Origin: Luteococcus sanguinis
GTDB lineage: Bacteria; Actinomycetota; Actinomycetes; Propionibacteriales; Propionibacteriaceae
Assembly: GCF_039527675.1 (NCBI RefSeq)
Contig: NZ_BAAAKI010000004.1
Span: 1 to 64,000, forward strand
Direction: 5' to 3'
DNA length: 64,000 nt
Shown: positions 16,442-23,617 of the stretch, piece by piece
Layout: each line of letters starts with the position of its first letter
Numbering within the stretch: position 1 is the first letter of the stretch
The notes under the pieces: generated by a model
Database searches by the model: none
The model's input: the letters and a program-made list of their open reading frames with translations, nothing else
What the model was told of the DNA's origin: nothing
Translations under genes and position numbers: made by a program

Positions 16442-17194
16442 CTAGAGCGGGATGACAAGCCCGTCGTCGGACAGGTCGATCGGCGCGGTGAGCTCCTGGT
16501 GGTCGACCCAGGCCCGCCACACCCGCAGCTGATAGGGCAATCGCAGGTCGTCCGCGCCCGGCGCCGAACGGTCGTAGAGTTCTTGGACGTCACCCAGCAC
16601 CAGCTGGCGCAGGTCGTCGTCCAGGGCGGCCACGGCCGGCTGCGCGGCCACCATCGCCTGCAGTCCAGCCCGGTTGATCGGCTGCCAGACGCGGAAGTCG
16701 CGGCTCTCGACCCGCGGGAAGTACTTGCTCTCCACCAGGGCCGCGACCGAATCGGTGCCGTAGTCGCCGCGCATGATGTCGTCGTCCACCTGACGCAGCA
16801 GAGATACCAGACGGCGCACCCACGGCACGGAGTCGTCGCGGACGAGGTAGGAGACGCTGGCGGTGCCGCCGGGGCGCAGCACGCGAGCCATCTCCGAGAG
16901 CACCAGACCGGGCGCGAACCGGTGGAAGACCTGATGGGCGACGACGGCGTCGAACTGGCACGGCTCGAAGGGCAGCGACTCGGCCTCAGCGGCGACGGTG
17001 ACGAGGCGAGGGTCGGCGTGCAACTGCTCGACGTGGTCCACGTTCTTGTCGACGGCGAAGACGCGGTGCCCAGAGCTGGACAGCAGCCGGGGTAGGGACG
17101 CGGGGCCGCCGAGGGTGAGGACGCGGGCTGCGTGCAGCGGGACCATCCAGTCGACAGCTGGGCTGGGGAACTGGGTGCGTCGGGATCCCTGCAT
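16442..17194 (-). CDS. class I SAM-dependent methyltransferase
   Basis: A 250-residue Methyltransf_11-type protein. The SAM site is recognisable as VLTLGGPASLP with VFAVDKN, followed by VVAHQVFHRF and LRPGGTASVSY. Substrate unknown; UbiE/MenG-like small-molecule methylation is possible. TAGAGT lies 6 bases before the ATG on the minus strand, suggesting a leaderless message. It is divergent from the ssd-tad operon. Confidence 0.8.
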   Translation of the reverse strand: MQGSRRTQFPSPAVDWMVPLHAARVLTLGGPASLPRLLSSSGHRVFAVDKNVDHVEQLHADPRLVTVAAEAESLPFEPCQFDAVVAHQVFHRFAPGLVLSEMARVLRPGGTASVSYLVRDDSVPWVRRLVSLLRQVDDDIMRGDYGTDSVAALVESKYFPRVESRDFRVWQPINRAGLQAMVAAQPAVAALDDDLRQLVLGDVQELYDRSAPGADDLRLPYQLRVWRAWVDHQELTAPIDLSDDGLVIPL

Positions 17195-17200
17195 GGGCCC

Positions 17201-17206
17201 ACTCTA
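17201..17206 (-). promoter_or_regulatory. -10-like TAGAGT for the methyltransferase gene
   Basis: The minus-strand TAGAGT is separated by 6 bases from the ATG at 17194, with no Shine-Dalgarno sequence. Confidence 0.5.
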
Positions 17207-17245
17207 GGGCTTCTCGAGGCTTGCCCCGACGCGCATGCCGCTGCC

Positions 17246-17276
17246 TGTGGACAAGGCACGGACGGGGTTTTCCACA
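17246..17276. promoter_or_regulatory. DnaA-box pair upstream of ssd
   Basis: TGTGGACAA (17246-17254) is an inverted exact match to the actinobacterial DnaA box TTGTCCACA. TTTTCCACA (17268-17276) is a one-mismatch box facing it. The same pair occurs upstream of the flp pilin gene. Confidence 0.5.
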
Positions 17277-17289
17277 GCTTTCCGGCTGG

Positions 17290-17319
17290 TGAAAAGTGAA
17301 CGGCCCGAATGACAAGAGT
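17290..17319 (+). promoter_or_regulatory. shared Tad-cluster promoter motif, copy A (ssd)
   Basis: TGAAAA (17290) is followed 15 bases later by CCGAATGACAAGAGTGAAGG. Read as a promoter, GAAAAG and AAGAGT (17314-17319) are 17 bases apart and the latter ends 6 bases before GTG 17326. Copy B upstream of flp shows the same elements at identical spacing. Confidence 0.55.
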
Positions 17320-17325
17320 GAAGGC

Positions 17326-18336
17326 GTGGGAACTTTCGTCGTCGTCATCAGCAGGGATCCGCAGACCGTTGAGCACGCGCTCGTTGCGTGCGCGGCTGCG
17401 CAGGCCGAAGCGCAGGTGGTCCGGGAACCGGAGGAGATCAGGCGGTGGTGGTCCGAGGCGCCGCTGACCCTCGTGGGGAGCGAGATGGCGCCGCTGGTCG
17501 CCGGACTGGGGTTGCCGTCCCGGGCGAACGTCCATCTGGTCGGCCCGAGGGTCGACGAGTTGGTGGCATGGTCAGCGCCCCTGGAAGCCTCGGTGCTGGT
17601 GCTGCCCGAGCAGAGCGCACTGTTGGCTTCCTTGGTCGACCGTCTGGACGAGGCGCCCGGGGAGGCGCGCATCGTGGCGGTCAGCGGCGGCTCCGGCGGG
17701 GTGGGGGCGAGCACCTTTGCCTGCGCCCTGGCGCAGGTGGGGGCCGCCCGGGGGCTCCGGGCTGCCGTCGTCGACCTGGACCCCTTGGGCGGCGGGCTGG
17801 ACCTTCTCGTCGGGGCCGAGACCGCCGAGGGCTGGCGGTGGCCGGAGCTGTCGTCCGCCAGCGGCCATCTCGGGGCGCTGTCCGGACGGCTGCCTAATGT
17901 GGCGGGTGTCGACCTCGTCTCGGCTGGGCGCACGCCCGGCGAACCCCCGCTGGAGGCGATCCGGTCGGTGGTGCAGGCGTTGAGCGCCAGCCACCAGGTG
18001 GTCGTGCTCGACCTGGGCAGAGGGCGGGCTCCGTTGTCGTGGCCGGAACTGCACCACCTGGTGGTGGTTGGCGGGGACGTGCGTTCCACCATGGCCGCCC
18101 GGGCGCAGGTGGAGACCCAGGGCCTGCGGGGCGTTGAGGTGGTGGTGCGCCGAGGGTCAGGACGACGGGTCGAGCCGCGGCTGGTCGAGGAGAGCCTCGG
18201 CCTGCCGGTCGTGGGTGAGCTGCCGGATGATCGTCGCGTCGCCCGCGCGATGGAGGCCGGTGAGCCACCGGGGCGCGGACGCGGGCGCTACGCCCGCCAC
18301 GTCGGCCGACTGTTGGACCTGGTGATGACGTCATGA
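17326..18336 (+). CDS. ssd: Ssd/CpaE-like septum-site-determining protein
   Basis: A 336-residue MinD/ParA-superfamily protein heading the Tad operon, like Rv3660c. A receiver-like N-terminal region (about 1-110) is followed by a P-loop ATPase domain with a deviant Walker A, GGSGGVGAST, lacking the usual Lys. VDLDPLGGGLD is the second nucleotide motif. Homologues localise or license the pilus ATPase, and the mycobacterial protein affects septation. GTG 17326 gives the conserved start MGTFVVVISRD; GTG 17296 is an alternative but would place the shared promoter motif inside the coding sequence. Stop overlaps tadA (ATGA). Confidence 0.85.
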   Translation: MGTFVVVISRDPQTVEHALVACAAAQAEAQVVREPEEIRRWWSEAPLTLVGSEMAPLVAGLGLPSRANVHLVGPRVDELVAWSAPLEASVLVLPEQSALLASLVDRLDEAPGEARIVAVSGGSGGVGASTFACALAQVGAARGLRAAVVDLDPLGGGLDLLVGAETAEGWRWPELSSASGHLGALSGRLPNVAGVDLVSAGRTPGEPPLEAIRSVVQALSASHQVVVLDLGRGRAPLSWPELHHLVVVGGDVRSTMAARAQVETQGLRGVEVVVRRGSGRRVEPRLVEESLGLPVVGELPDDRRVARAMEAGEPPGRGRGRYARHVGRLLDLVMTS

Positions 18337-19484
18337 CCAGCGAGGCCGAGCAGCTGGAGCTGGTTCGCGTCCGGCTGGCCGCGCTGGGGCGCGCCTATCG
18401 TCCGTCCGATGTCGCCGATGCCCTGCGCGCGATGGGGACGGTCGTCTCGGACGCCCTGGTGCTGCGCACCCTCGACCAGTTGCGGCGCACGTCGGTGGGC
18501 GCCGGACCGCTGGAAGTGCTCGTGCGAGAAACGGGAGTGACGGACGTGCTGGTCAATGGGCCCGACCAGGTCTGGGTCGACCGTGGCCGGGGCCTTGAGC
18601 GCTCCGAAGTGCGATTCGGTAGCGAGGAGGAAGTACGCGCACTGGCGGTCCGGTTGGCTGCGGGCGCCGGGCGACGACTGGACGACGCGTCCCCCTGCGT
18701 GGACGCCCGGATGCCTGATGGCACCCGTCTGCACGCGGTGCTGGCTGTCCTGGCCGCCCCCGGAACCTGCATCTCCTTGCGCGTCCCCTCGATCGGCGGG
18801 ATGGGGTTGGACGACTTCGTCGCAGGCGGATCGATGTCGGCCTCGACCGCGGCGCTGTTGCGCCGACTGGTGGCCTCGCGGGTCGCCTTCTTGGTGACCG
18901 GGGGAACAGGTACGGGCAAGACCACCTTGCTGGGGGCGTTGTTGGAGCTCGTCCCCGATCATGAACGGCTGCTGGTGGTGGAGGACAGCCGCGAGCTGGT
19001 GCCGCGGCACCCGCACTGCGTCCGGCTGGAGTCGCGGGTGGCCAACAGCGAGGGCGTCGGTGCGGTGTCGATGACCCACCTGGTGCGACAGGCGCTGCGG
19101 ATGAGGCCGGACCGGTTGGTGCTCGGAGAGGTCCGCGGGGCGGAGCTGTGCGACATGCTGACGGCGCTGAACACCGGCCACGAGGGCGGTTGCGGGACGG
19201 TGCACGCGAACTCTGCAGCAGACCTGCCCGCTCGGCTGGAGGCACTGGCGGCATTGGGTGGGCTGGGCCGCGATGCCTGTCACGCACAGGTCGCCAGCGC
19301 GCTGCGAGTGGTGGTGCACATCAAACGCTGGCCGGACGGCCGGCGAGGTGTGGCGCAGGTTGGTGTCCTGGAACGGGGGGCAGACTCGCTGGTGCGGGTC
19401 GTGGACGCGTGGACCATTCCTGCCCCCGGTGCCGACGGGGTCCGCGGGCCCGGATGGGACCGCCTGCAGGAGGTGCTGTCATGA
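18333..19484 (+). CDS. tadA: TadA/CpaF-type secretion ATPase
   Basis: A 383-residue hexameric type II/IV secretion ATPase that powers Flp pilus assembly. The N-terminal domain is followed by Walker A GGTGTGKTT (Lys about residue 196), the Asp box VVEDSRELV, the Walker B region RPDRLVLGEVRG and the His box NTGHEGGCGTVHANS. It overlaps ssd and tadB by 4 bases. Matches the Rv3659c position. Confidence 0.94.
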   Translation: MTSEAEQLELVRVRLAALGRAYRPSDVADALRAMGTVVSDALVLRTLDQLRRTSVGAGPLEVLVRETGVTDVLVNGPDQVWVDRGRGLERSEVRFGSEEEVRALAVRLAAGAGRRLDDASPCVDARMPDGTRLHAVLAVLAAPGTCISLRVPSIGGMGLDDFVAGGSMSASTAALLRRLVASRVAFLVTGGTGTGKTTLLGALLELVPDHERLLVVEDSRELVPRHPHCVRLESRVANSEGVGAVSMTHLVRQALRMRPDRLVLGEVRGAELCDMLTALNTGHEGGCGTVHANSAADLPARLEALAALGGLGRDACHAQVASALRVVVHIKRWPDGRRGVAQVGVLERGADSLVRVVDAWTIPAPGADGVRGPGWDRLQEVLS

Positions 19485-20281
19485 CGCTCCTGGCGCTCGG
19501 GTGGGCGGTGGTCTGCGTCCTGTTCATGCTGCCGCCCGACTCGGGACGACGGCTGCGGGAGGTGGACGCCCCGCGGCGCTCCCGGCGCAGCTGGGGGTCG
19601 GCGACCTTCTGGTTGGTGATGCTCGCGGTGCTGGTGGTGTTGGCCGTCACGACGCTGTCCGGCGCATCGGGCGGAGCGTGGGCCACTGTGGCGGTGCTGC
19701 TCGGCGGCACCGCCGCACGTCAATTGTCCTTGTGGCTGGAGCGTCGCCGGGTGGCCGCCGCGCGGCAACGGGTGTCCGTGGCGGCGCAGGTCGTGTCGGC
19801 GCAGTTGTCATCCGGTGCGACGCCGAGGGCGGCGCTGCAGGTGGCGGCGATGGAGTGCCCGGCGCTCGAACCGGCAGTGGCAACAGCCTCGATCGGCGGG
19901 GATGTCTCGGCCGCGCTGGTGCGGGCCGGGGAGGCCATCGGGCAGGAGGGGTTGGCGAGCCTCGGACGCGCCTGGCGGCTGGGGGAGCGGCTGGGAGCGC
20001 CCATGAAGGGGCTGGCCGACCAGGTCTCACAACAGGTCCGTTCGGAACAGTCGACGCGGGAACTCGTCGGTGCGGAGCTGGCGGGGCCAAGGGCCAGCGC
20101 CAAGCTGATGGCGCTGCTGCCCCTGATCGGCGTCGGGATGGGCAAGGTTTCAGGCGGTGATCCCGTGGGCTTCCTGCTGGGTTCGCTGCCGGGGCAGCTG
20201 TGCCTGGTCGCCGGCGTCGCGCTGACCTGCGCGGGCGTGGTGTGGAGTGACCGGCTCGGCGCCGGCGCTGAGGAGGCATGA
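19481..20281 (+). CDS. tadB: TadB-like pilus assembly membrane protein
   Basis: A 266-residue type II secretion F-domain protein with N-terminal hydrophobic segments (about 1-20 and 45-85), a cytoplasmic helical T2SSF domain, and C-terminal membrane segments (about 210-260). It forms the inner-membrane platform with TadC. AGGAGG lies 6 bases before the ATG and the start overlaps the tadA stop. Confidence 0.85.
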   Translation: MTLLALGWAVVCVLFMLPPDSGRRLREVDAPRRSRRSWGSATFWLVMLAVLVVLAVTTLSGASGGAWATVAVLLGGTAARQLSLWLERRRVAAARQRVSVAAQVVSAQLSSGATPRAALQVAAMECPALEPAVATASIGGDVSAALVRAGEAIGQEGLASLGRAWRLGERLGAPMKGLADQVSQQVRSEQSTRELVGAELAGPRASAKLMALLPLIGVGMGKVSGGDPVGFLLGSLPGQLCLVAGVALTCAGVVWSDRLGAGAEEA

Positions 20282-20880
20282 TGGAGTTCATGGCGGCACT
20301 GTGCGCCGGTGCGGCGGTGTGGTTCCTGATGAGCGACCAGGGACGGCTGCGCGCGCTGGCCCGCCCCCGGCGCAGCAGGCCTGATCTGCCGGAGTGGGTG
20401 CCGCGGCTCCCGCGTCGGGCCGAAGCGAAGCGTCGGGAGCGGGTGCAACGTGAGTTGCCGGAGACCCTCGAACTGTTGGCCGCTGCGTTGGCGGCTGGCC
20501 TTCCGCCGCGGGTGGCCGCCTCGGAGGTGGCCTCGTCGGGTCCGCCGGGCGCGGGTGAGGCATTGGCACAGGTGGTGGCTCGTGTCGGGGTCGGCGTGCC
20601 CGAGGCGGAGGCATGGTCGGCGTTGGCGCAAGACCCGGAATGGGGTGATGCCGCGCGGGAAATGGCGCGGTCGTCGACGACCGGGACGGGCGCTGTTGTG
20701 ACGCTACGACGGCTGGCCGGGGACGCGCGCTCCCGACGTCGTGACGCCCTGACCCGTCAGGCCCGATCCGTGGGAGTGAAGGCGGTGGGCCCGCTGATGG
20801 GCTGCTACCTGCCGGCCTTCATGTTGCTGGGTATCGTCCCCATTATCGCGGGCCTGGCCCAGAACATGTCACTGCGCTGA
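20278..20880 (+). CDS. tadC: TadC-like pilus assembly membrane protein
   Basis: A 200-residue second platform protein of the T2SSF type. One N-terminal hydrophobic segment is followed by a basic stretch, the helical domain (RELPETLELLAAALAAG), and a C-terminal pair of segments. ATG occurs at both 20278 and 20281. The first gives the ATGA overlap seen across this operon, while the second is better spaced (4 bases) from AGGAGG. A strong hairpin follows, so the ssd-tadABC unit ends here. Confidence 0.85.
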   Translation: MMEFMAALCAGAAVWFLMSDQGRLRALARPRRSRPDLPEWVPRLPRRAEAKRRERVQRELPETLELLAAALAAGLPPRVAASEVASSGPPGAGEALAQVVARVGVGVPEAEAWSALAQDPEWGDAAREMARSSTTGTGAVVTLRRLAGDARSRRRDALTRQARSVGVKAVGPLMGCYLPAFMLLGIVPIIAGLAQNMSLR

Positions 20881-20903
20881 CGAGCTGGCATGGCTCCGGC
20901 AGT

Positions 20904-20941
20904 GAGCCCAGGAACCACCGACCTCGGTGTTTCCTGGGCTC
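20904..20941 (+). terminator. terminator after tadC
   Basis: GAGCCCAGGAA and TTCCTGGGCTC form an 11-bp stem that continues, after one C/T mismatch, with CACCG/CGGTG around a small loop. It is positioned 24 bases after the tadC stop. The rest of 20942-21052 shows no gene. Confidence 0.85.
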
Positions 20942-21054
20942 GGTTCATGTTCAGGGCCAGAACCCCGTGACCTTCCCTGGGCCTGCCGAGGGGACCTCCG
21001 GCCAGCCGCCCTCGCGATCATGCCTGCCAACCATGAGGGGCGTCTGGAGCGAGG

Positions 21055-21092
21055 TTTTCCACAGCTGGCGGTCGACGGAGGAATTGTCCACA
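21055..21092. promoter_or_regulatory. DnaA-box pair upstream of flp pilin gene
   Basis: TTTTCCACA (21055-21063) and an exact actinobacterial DnaA box TTGTCCACA (21084-21092) lie directly upstream of the second Tad promoter. The first box sits in a 14-base block, GGTTTTCCACAGCT, identical to 17266-17279. Confidence 0.5.
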
Positions 21093-21107
21093 GGCGCTCG
21101 CCGGGGC

Positions 21108-21137
21108 TGAAGAATTCGGGGTCCGAATGACAAGTGT
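21108..21137 (+). promoter_or_regulatory. shared Tad-cluster promoter motif, copy B (flp)
   Basis: TGAAGA (21108) and, 15 bases on, CCGAATGACAAGTGTGAAGG (21123-21142). A -35-like GAAGAA and AAGTGT (21132-21137) are 17 bases apart, exactly as in copy A. The leader then contains a small hairpin, GGCACC-ACGA-GGTGCC (21161-21176), before the pilin ribosome binding site. Confidence 0.55.
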
Positions 21138-21196
21138 GAAGGGTGAGGGCACACCCGCCCGGCACCACGAGGTGCCACTCACGAGAGGAAACACCC

Positions 21197-21469
21197 ATGA
21201 ACTCCATTCCCGTCGCCGAGGTCGTCTCCACCGAGTGGGCCGACACCGTTGCTCCGGTCACCACGCCCACCAAGGGCCAGATCCGCAAGGCGCGTGCGGC
21301 CAGCCTGGCCCAGCGCGGCATGGTCACCGCCGAGTACGCCGTCGGCATCCTGGCCGCGATCGCGCTGGCGCTGGTGCTGGTGAAGGTCTTCAACGACAAC
21401 GAGTTCTTCACCGAGCTCCTGAAGCAGGTGACCGCCCTGATCGGCCAGATGAGCAAGAAGCTCGGCTGA
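21197..21469 (+). CDS. flp: Flp-type pilin (DUF4244-like)
   Basis: A 90-residue prepilin. A leader of about 41 residues ends in QRG, followed by MVTAEYAVGILAAIALALVL: cleavage after Gly leaves Met1 and the conserved Glu5 of class III prepilins, then one long hydrophobic helix. It is the structural subunit of the pilus assembled by TadABC. GAGAGGAA is 6 bases before the ATG. A prepilin peptidase gene is not present in the window and must lie elsewhere. Confidence 0.88.
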   Translation: MNSIPVAEVVSTEWADTVAPVTTPTKGQIRKARAASLAQRGMVTAEYAVGILAAIALALVLVKVFNDNEFFTELLKQVTALIGQMSKKLG

Positions 21470-21503
21470 TCCACCGACCACTTGGTACGCGAGGAGGTGC
21501 GTG

Positions 21504-21872
21504 ATGGGGGGCATGCCCAGCCCATCCGGGCGTCGGTTGGGGGACCGGGGCATGGTCACGGTGGAGCTGGCGGTGGGTTTGCTCACCGCCAGCCTCGCCG
21601 TGGCGGTGGCCTGCTGGGTCGTCATGCTCGTCGTCCTGCAGGGACGGTGTGAGGATGTCGCGGGCCAGGTGGCCCGGCAGGTCGCCCGCGCCGATTCCAA
21701 GGCCGCCGACCAGGCCAAGAAGCGCGTACCGAAGGGTGGTCGCGTTGATGTGAGGACCACCGACGAGCAGGTGCGCGTGGTCGTTCGGGCGTCCAGTTCC
21801 TTCGGGAAGCTCGGCAGCGTCCAGGTCGAGGGGACGGCCGTCGCCAAGCTGGAGCCGGGGGTCGGGAAGTGA
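21504..21872 (+). CDS. tadE: TadE-like pseudopilin
   Basis: A 122-residue minor pilin-like protein. A short leader ends DRG, followed by MVTVELAVGLLTASLAVAV, again with Glu at +5 and a single hydrophobic helix. The C-terminal half is hydrophilic. ATG 21504 is 6 bases from GAGGAGG; GTG 21501 is too close. The stop overlaps the next gene (GTGA). Confidence 0.85.
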   Translation: MGGMPSPSGRRLGDRGMVTVELAVGLLTASLAVAVACWVVMLVVLQGRCEDVAGQVARQVARADSKAADQAKKRVPKGGRVDVRTTDEQVRVVVRASSSFGKLGSVQVEGTAVAKLEPGVGK

Positions 21873-22261
21873 GCAGGCTCGGCGGTTCCTCGCACCGCCC
21901 GGTTCGGTCGGAACGCGGGTCTGGCACGGTGCTGACGGCCATCATCGTCATGTTCGTGGTGGGGGCCACCTTCGTCGGCGTCTGGATCGTGGGCTGGCTG
22001 GTGAGCATCCAGCGCGCCGGTCGGGCCGCGGACCTTGCCTCGCTGGCGGGCGCATCGGCCCACGTCCATGGCAAGGACGAGTGCGCCGCAGCCCGCGCCA
22101 TCGCTCGCGAGAACGGCGGTGAGGTGACCAGCTGCGAAGTCACGGGTGATGCCCGTGACTTCGTGGTGAGGGTCGAGGTCCGCAGCGAACTACTCCCGCA
22201 CGTCACCGGAGGCCCGAAGTGGGCGGTCCGCGACGCGGTCGCCGGGAGCATCCCGAGATGA
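21869..22261 (+). CDS. Rv3654c-type TadE/TadG-like membrane protein
   Basis: A 130-residue protein with ERGSGTVLTAIIVMFVVG near residue 15, one hydrophobic segment, then RAGRAADLASLAGASA, the signature of the helicase/secretion-neighbourhood TadE-like family that closes the actinobacterial tad locus. Two extracytoplasmic cysteines (ECA and SCEV) may form a disulfide. GTG start overlaps tadE. Confidence 0.8.
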   Translation: MSRLGGSSHRPVRSERGSGTVLTAIIVMFVVGATFVGVWIVGWLVSIQRAGRAADLASLAGASAHVHGKDECAAARAIARENGGEVTSCEVTGDARDFVVRVEVRSELLPHVTGGPKWAVRDAVAGSIPR

Positions 22262-22314
22262 TCCGCGTCGAGGCGAGCCATCAGCTGCGTGCCCAACCTG
22301 TCGGAGGTGACTCC

Positions 22315-22320
22315 TAGGGT
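22315..22320 (+). promoter_or_regulatory. -10-like TAGGGT for leaderless AAA ATPase mRNA
   Basis: TAGGGT precedes ATG 22327 by 6 bases; no upstream ribosome binding site of normal spacing is present. Confidence 0.45.
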
Positions 22321-22326
22321 GAGGCC

Positions 22327-23502
22327 ATGATCGAGAAGCTCGCCATCCACGGGTACCGGAGCATCCGCGACCTCGTCGTGGAGCCCGGGCCCGTGACCGT
22401 GGTGACGGGGGGCAACGGATCAGGCAAGTCGAGCCTCTACCGGGCGCTTCGGCTCGCGGCCGAGACCGCCCAAGGAGACCTGGTGGGGTCGCTCGCCCAT
22501 TCCGGTGGGCTCCAGTCGGTGCTGTGGGCCGGGCCGGAACAGCTCACTGCCGCGATGCGTCGCGGGGACCACCCAGTGCAGGGGACGGGCAAGCGGATCA
22601 AGCCCGTCAGCCTGATGCTGGGCTTCGCCACCGACGACCTCGGCTACCTGATCGACGTCGGACTCCCGCAGTTCAGCGGGATGCCGACCGCCTTCGCCCA
22701 CGACCCGGTCATCAAGCGGGAGGTCATCTTCGCGGGCTCTGTCATGCGTCCGGCCAGCACCCTGGTGCGGCGCAAGGGATCGAAGGTTGACGTCCGAGAC
22801 GACGGCTGGACGACCATCACCGAGGAGTTGGGAGAGCGAGACTCGATCCTGTCCGAGGTGGCCGACCCAAACAGCACCCCGGAAGTGCTGCGGGTTCGCC
22901 AGAGCGTCCGGTCGTGGCGCTTCTACGACGGCTTCCGGGTGGACGCCCACGCGCCCTCCCGGCAGCCGCAGGTCGGGACCTTCACGCCCGTCCTGTCTGC
23001 CGACGGGTCCGACCTGGCCCCGGCGATCCAGACCATCCTCGAATCGGCGTGGGCCGATCCCTTCAACGCTGCCATCGACCGGGCCTTCCCCGGCAGTCGA
23101 GTACAGGTCGACTGCGACGGGCTGCGGTGGGGCGTTGGGATGACCCAACCGGGGATGCTGCGCACCATGGGTGCCGAGGAACTGTCCGACGGGACGCTGC
23201 GCTTCCTGCTGCATGCCGCTGCGCTGTTGAGCCCACGCCCGCCGGAGCTGATGGTGCTCAACGAGCCCGAGTCGTCCCTGCACCCGGACCTGCTGCCGGG
23301 GCTGGCCGACCTGATCGCAGCCGCGGCCGAACGCACCCAGGTGGTGGTGGTCTCGCACTCCGACGCGATCGTCACCGCGCTCCTCGCCCGCCACGAGGGC
23401 CGGGTCGTGGCCGTCGAACTGGAGAAGGACCTCGGCGAGACCATGGTCGCCGGACGTGAGGGCCTGCTCGATCGTCCCGCCTGGGACTGGGGGAGCCGCT
23501 GA
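22327..23502 (+). CDS. RecF/OLD-like AAA ATPase (predicted ATPase, COG4637 type)
   Basis: A 391-residue ABC-type ATPase without transporter partners. Seen: Walker A GGNGSGKSS (about residue 30), an SDG-type signature in LSDGTLRFLLHA near residue 285, Walker B LMVLNEPESSLHP, and the switch His in VVVVSHSD. A roughly 200-residue helical/mixed insertion lies between. Members of this group occur alone in genomes and are of unknown function, sometimes in anti-phage or SMC-like roles. It is flanked by core genes and has no toxin partner. Confidence 0.78.
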   Translation: MIEKLAIHGYRSIRDLVVEPGPVTVVTGGNGSGKSSLYRALRLAAETAQGDLVGSLAHSGGLQSVLWAGPEQLTAAMRRGDHPVQGTGKRIKPVSLMLGFATDDLGYLIDVGLPQFSGMPTAFAHDPVIKREVIFAGSVMRPASTLVRRKGSKVDVRDDGWTTITEELGERDSILSEVADPNSTPEVLRVRQSVRSWRFYDGFRVDAHAPSRQPQVGTFTPVLSADGSDLAPAIQTILESAWADPFNAAIDRAFPGSRVQVDCDGLRWGVGMTQPGMLRTMGAEELSDGTLRFLLHAAALLSPRPPELMVLNEPESSLHPDLLPGLADLIAAAAERTQVVVVSHSDAIVTALLARHEGRVVAVELEKDLGETMVAGREGLLDRPAWDWGSR

Positions 23503-23617
23503 CCGCTTGGCCAGCTCGGGGGATCGTTGGGCGCATGCGGGGTACGGGGATCGTTCAGGTCTTCTGGATCCCGTTCGGGGGTCGTTCGGGGGTCGTTCGG
23601 GCGAGCCTCCGGATGGC
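23503..23617. repeat. short tandem repeats between convergent genes
   Basis: GTTCGGGGGTC is repeated about two and a half times around 23572-23602, with GGATCGTT repeats just before. No clean terminator hairpin is visible. Confidence 0.5.

Noticed and set aside
20927..21130. Small frame of 67 codons between tadC and flp
   Set aside because: No ribosome binding site or family; it overlaps the terminator arm, DnaA boxes and promoter motif, which explain the region better.
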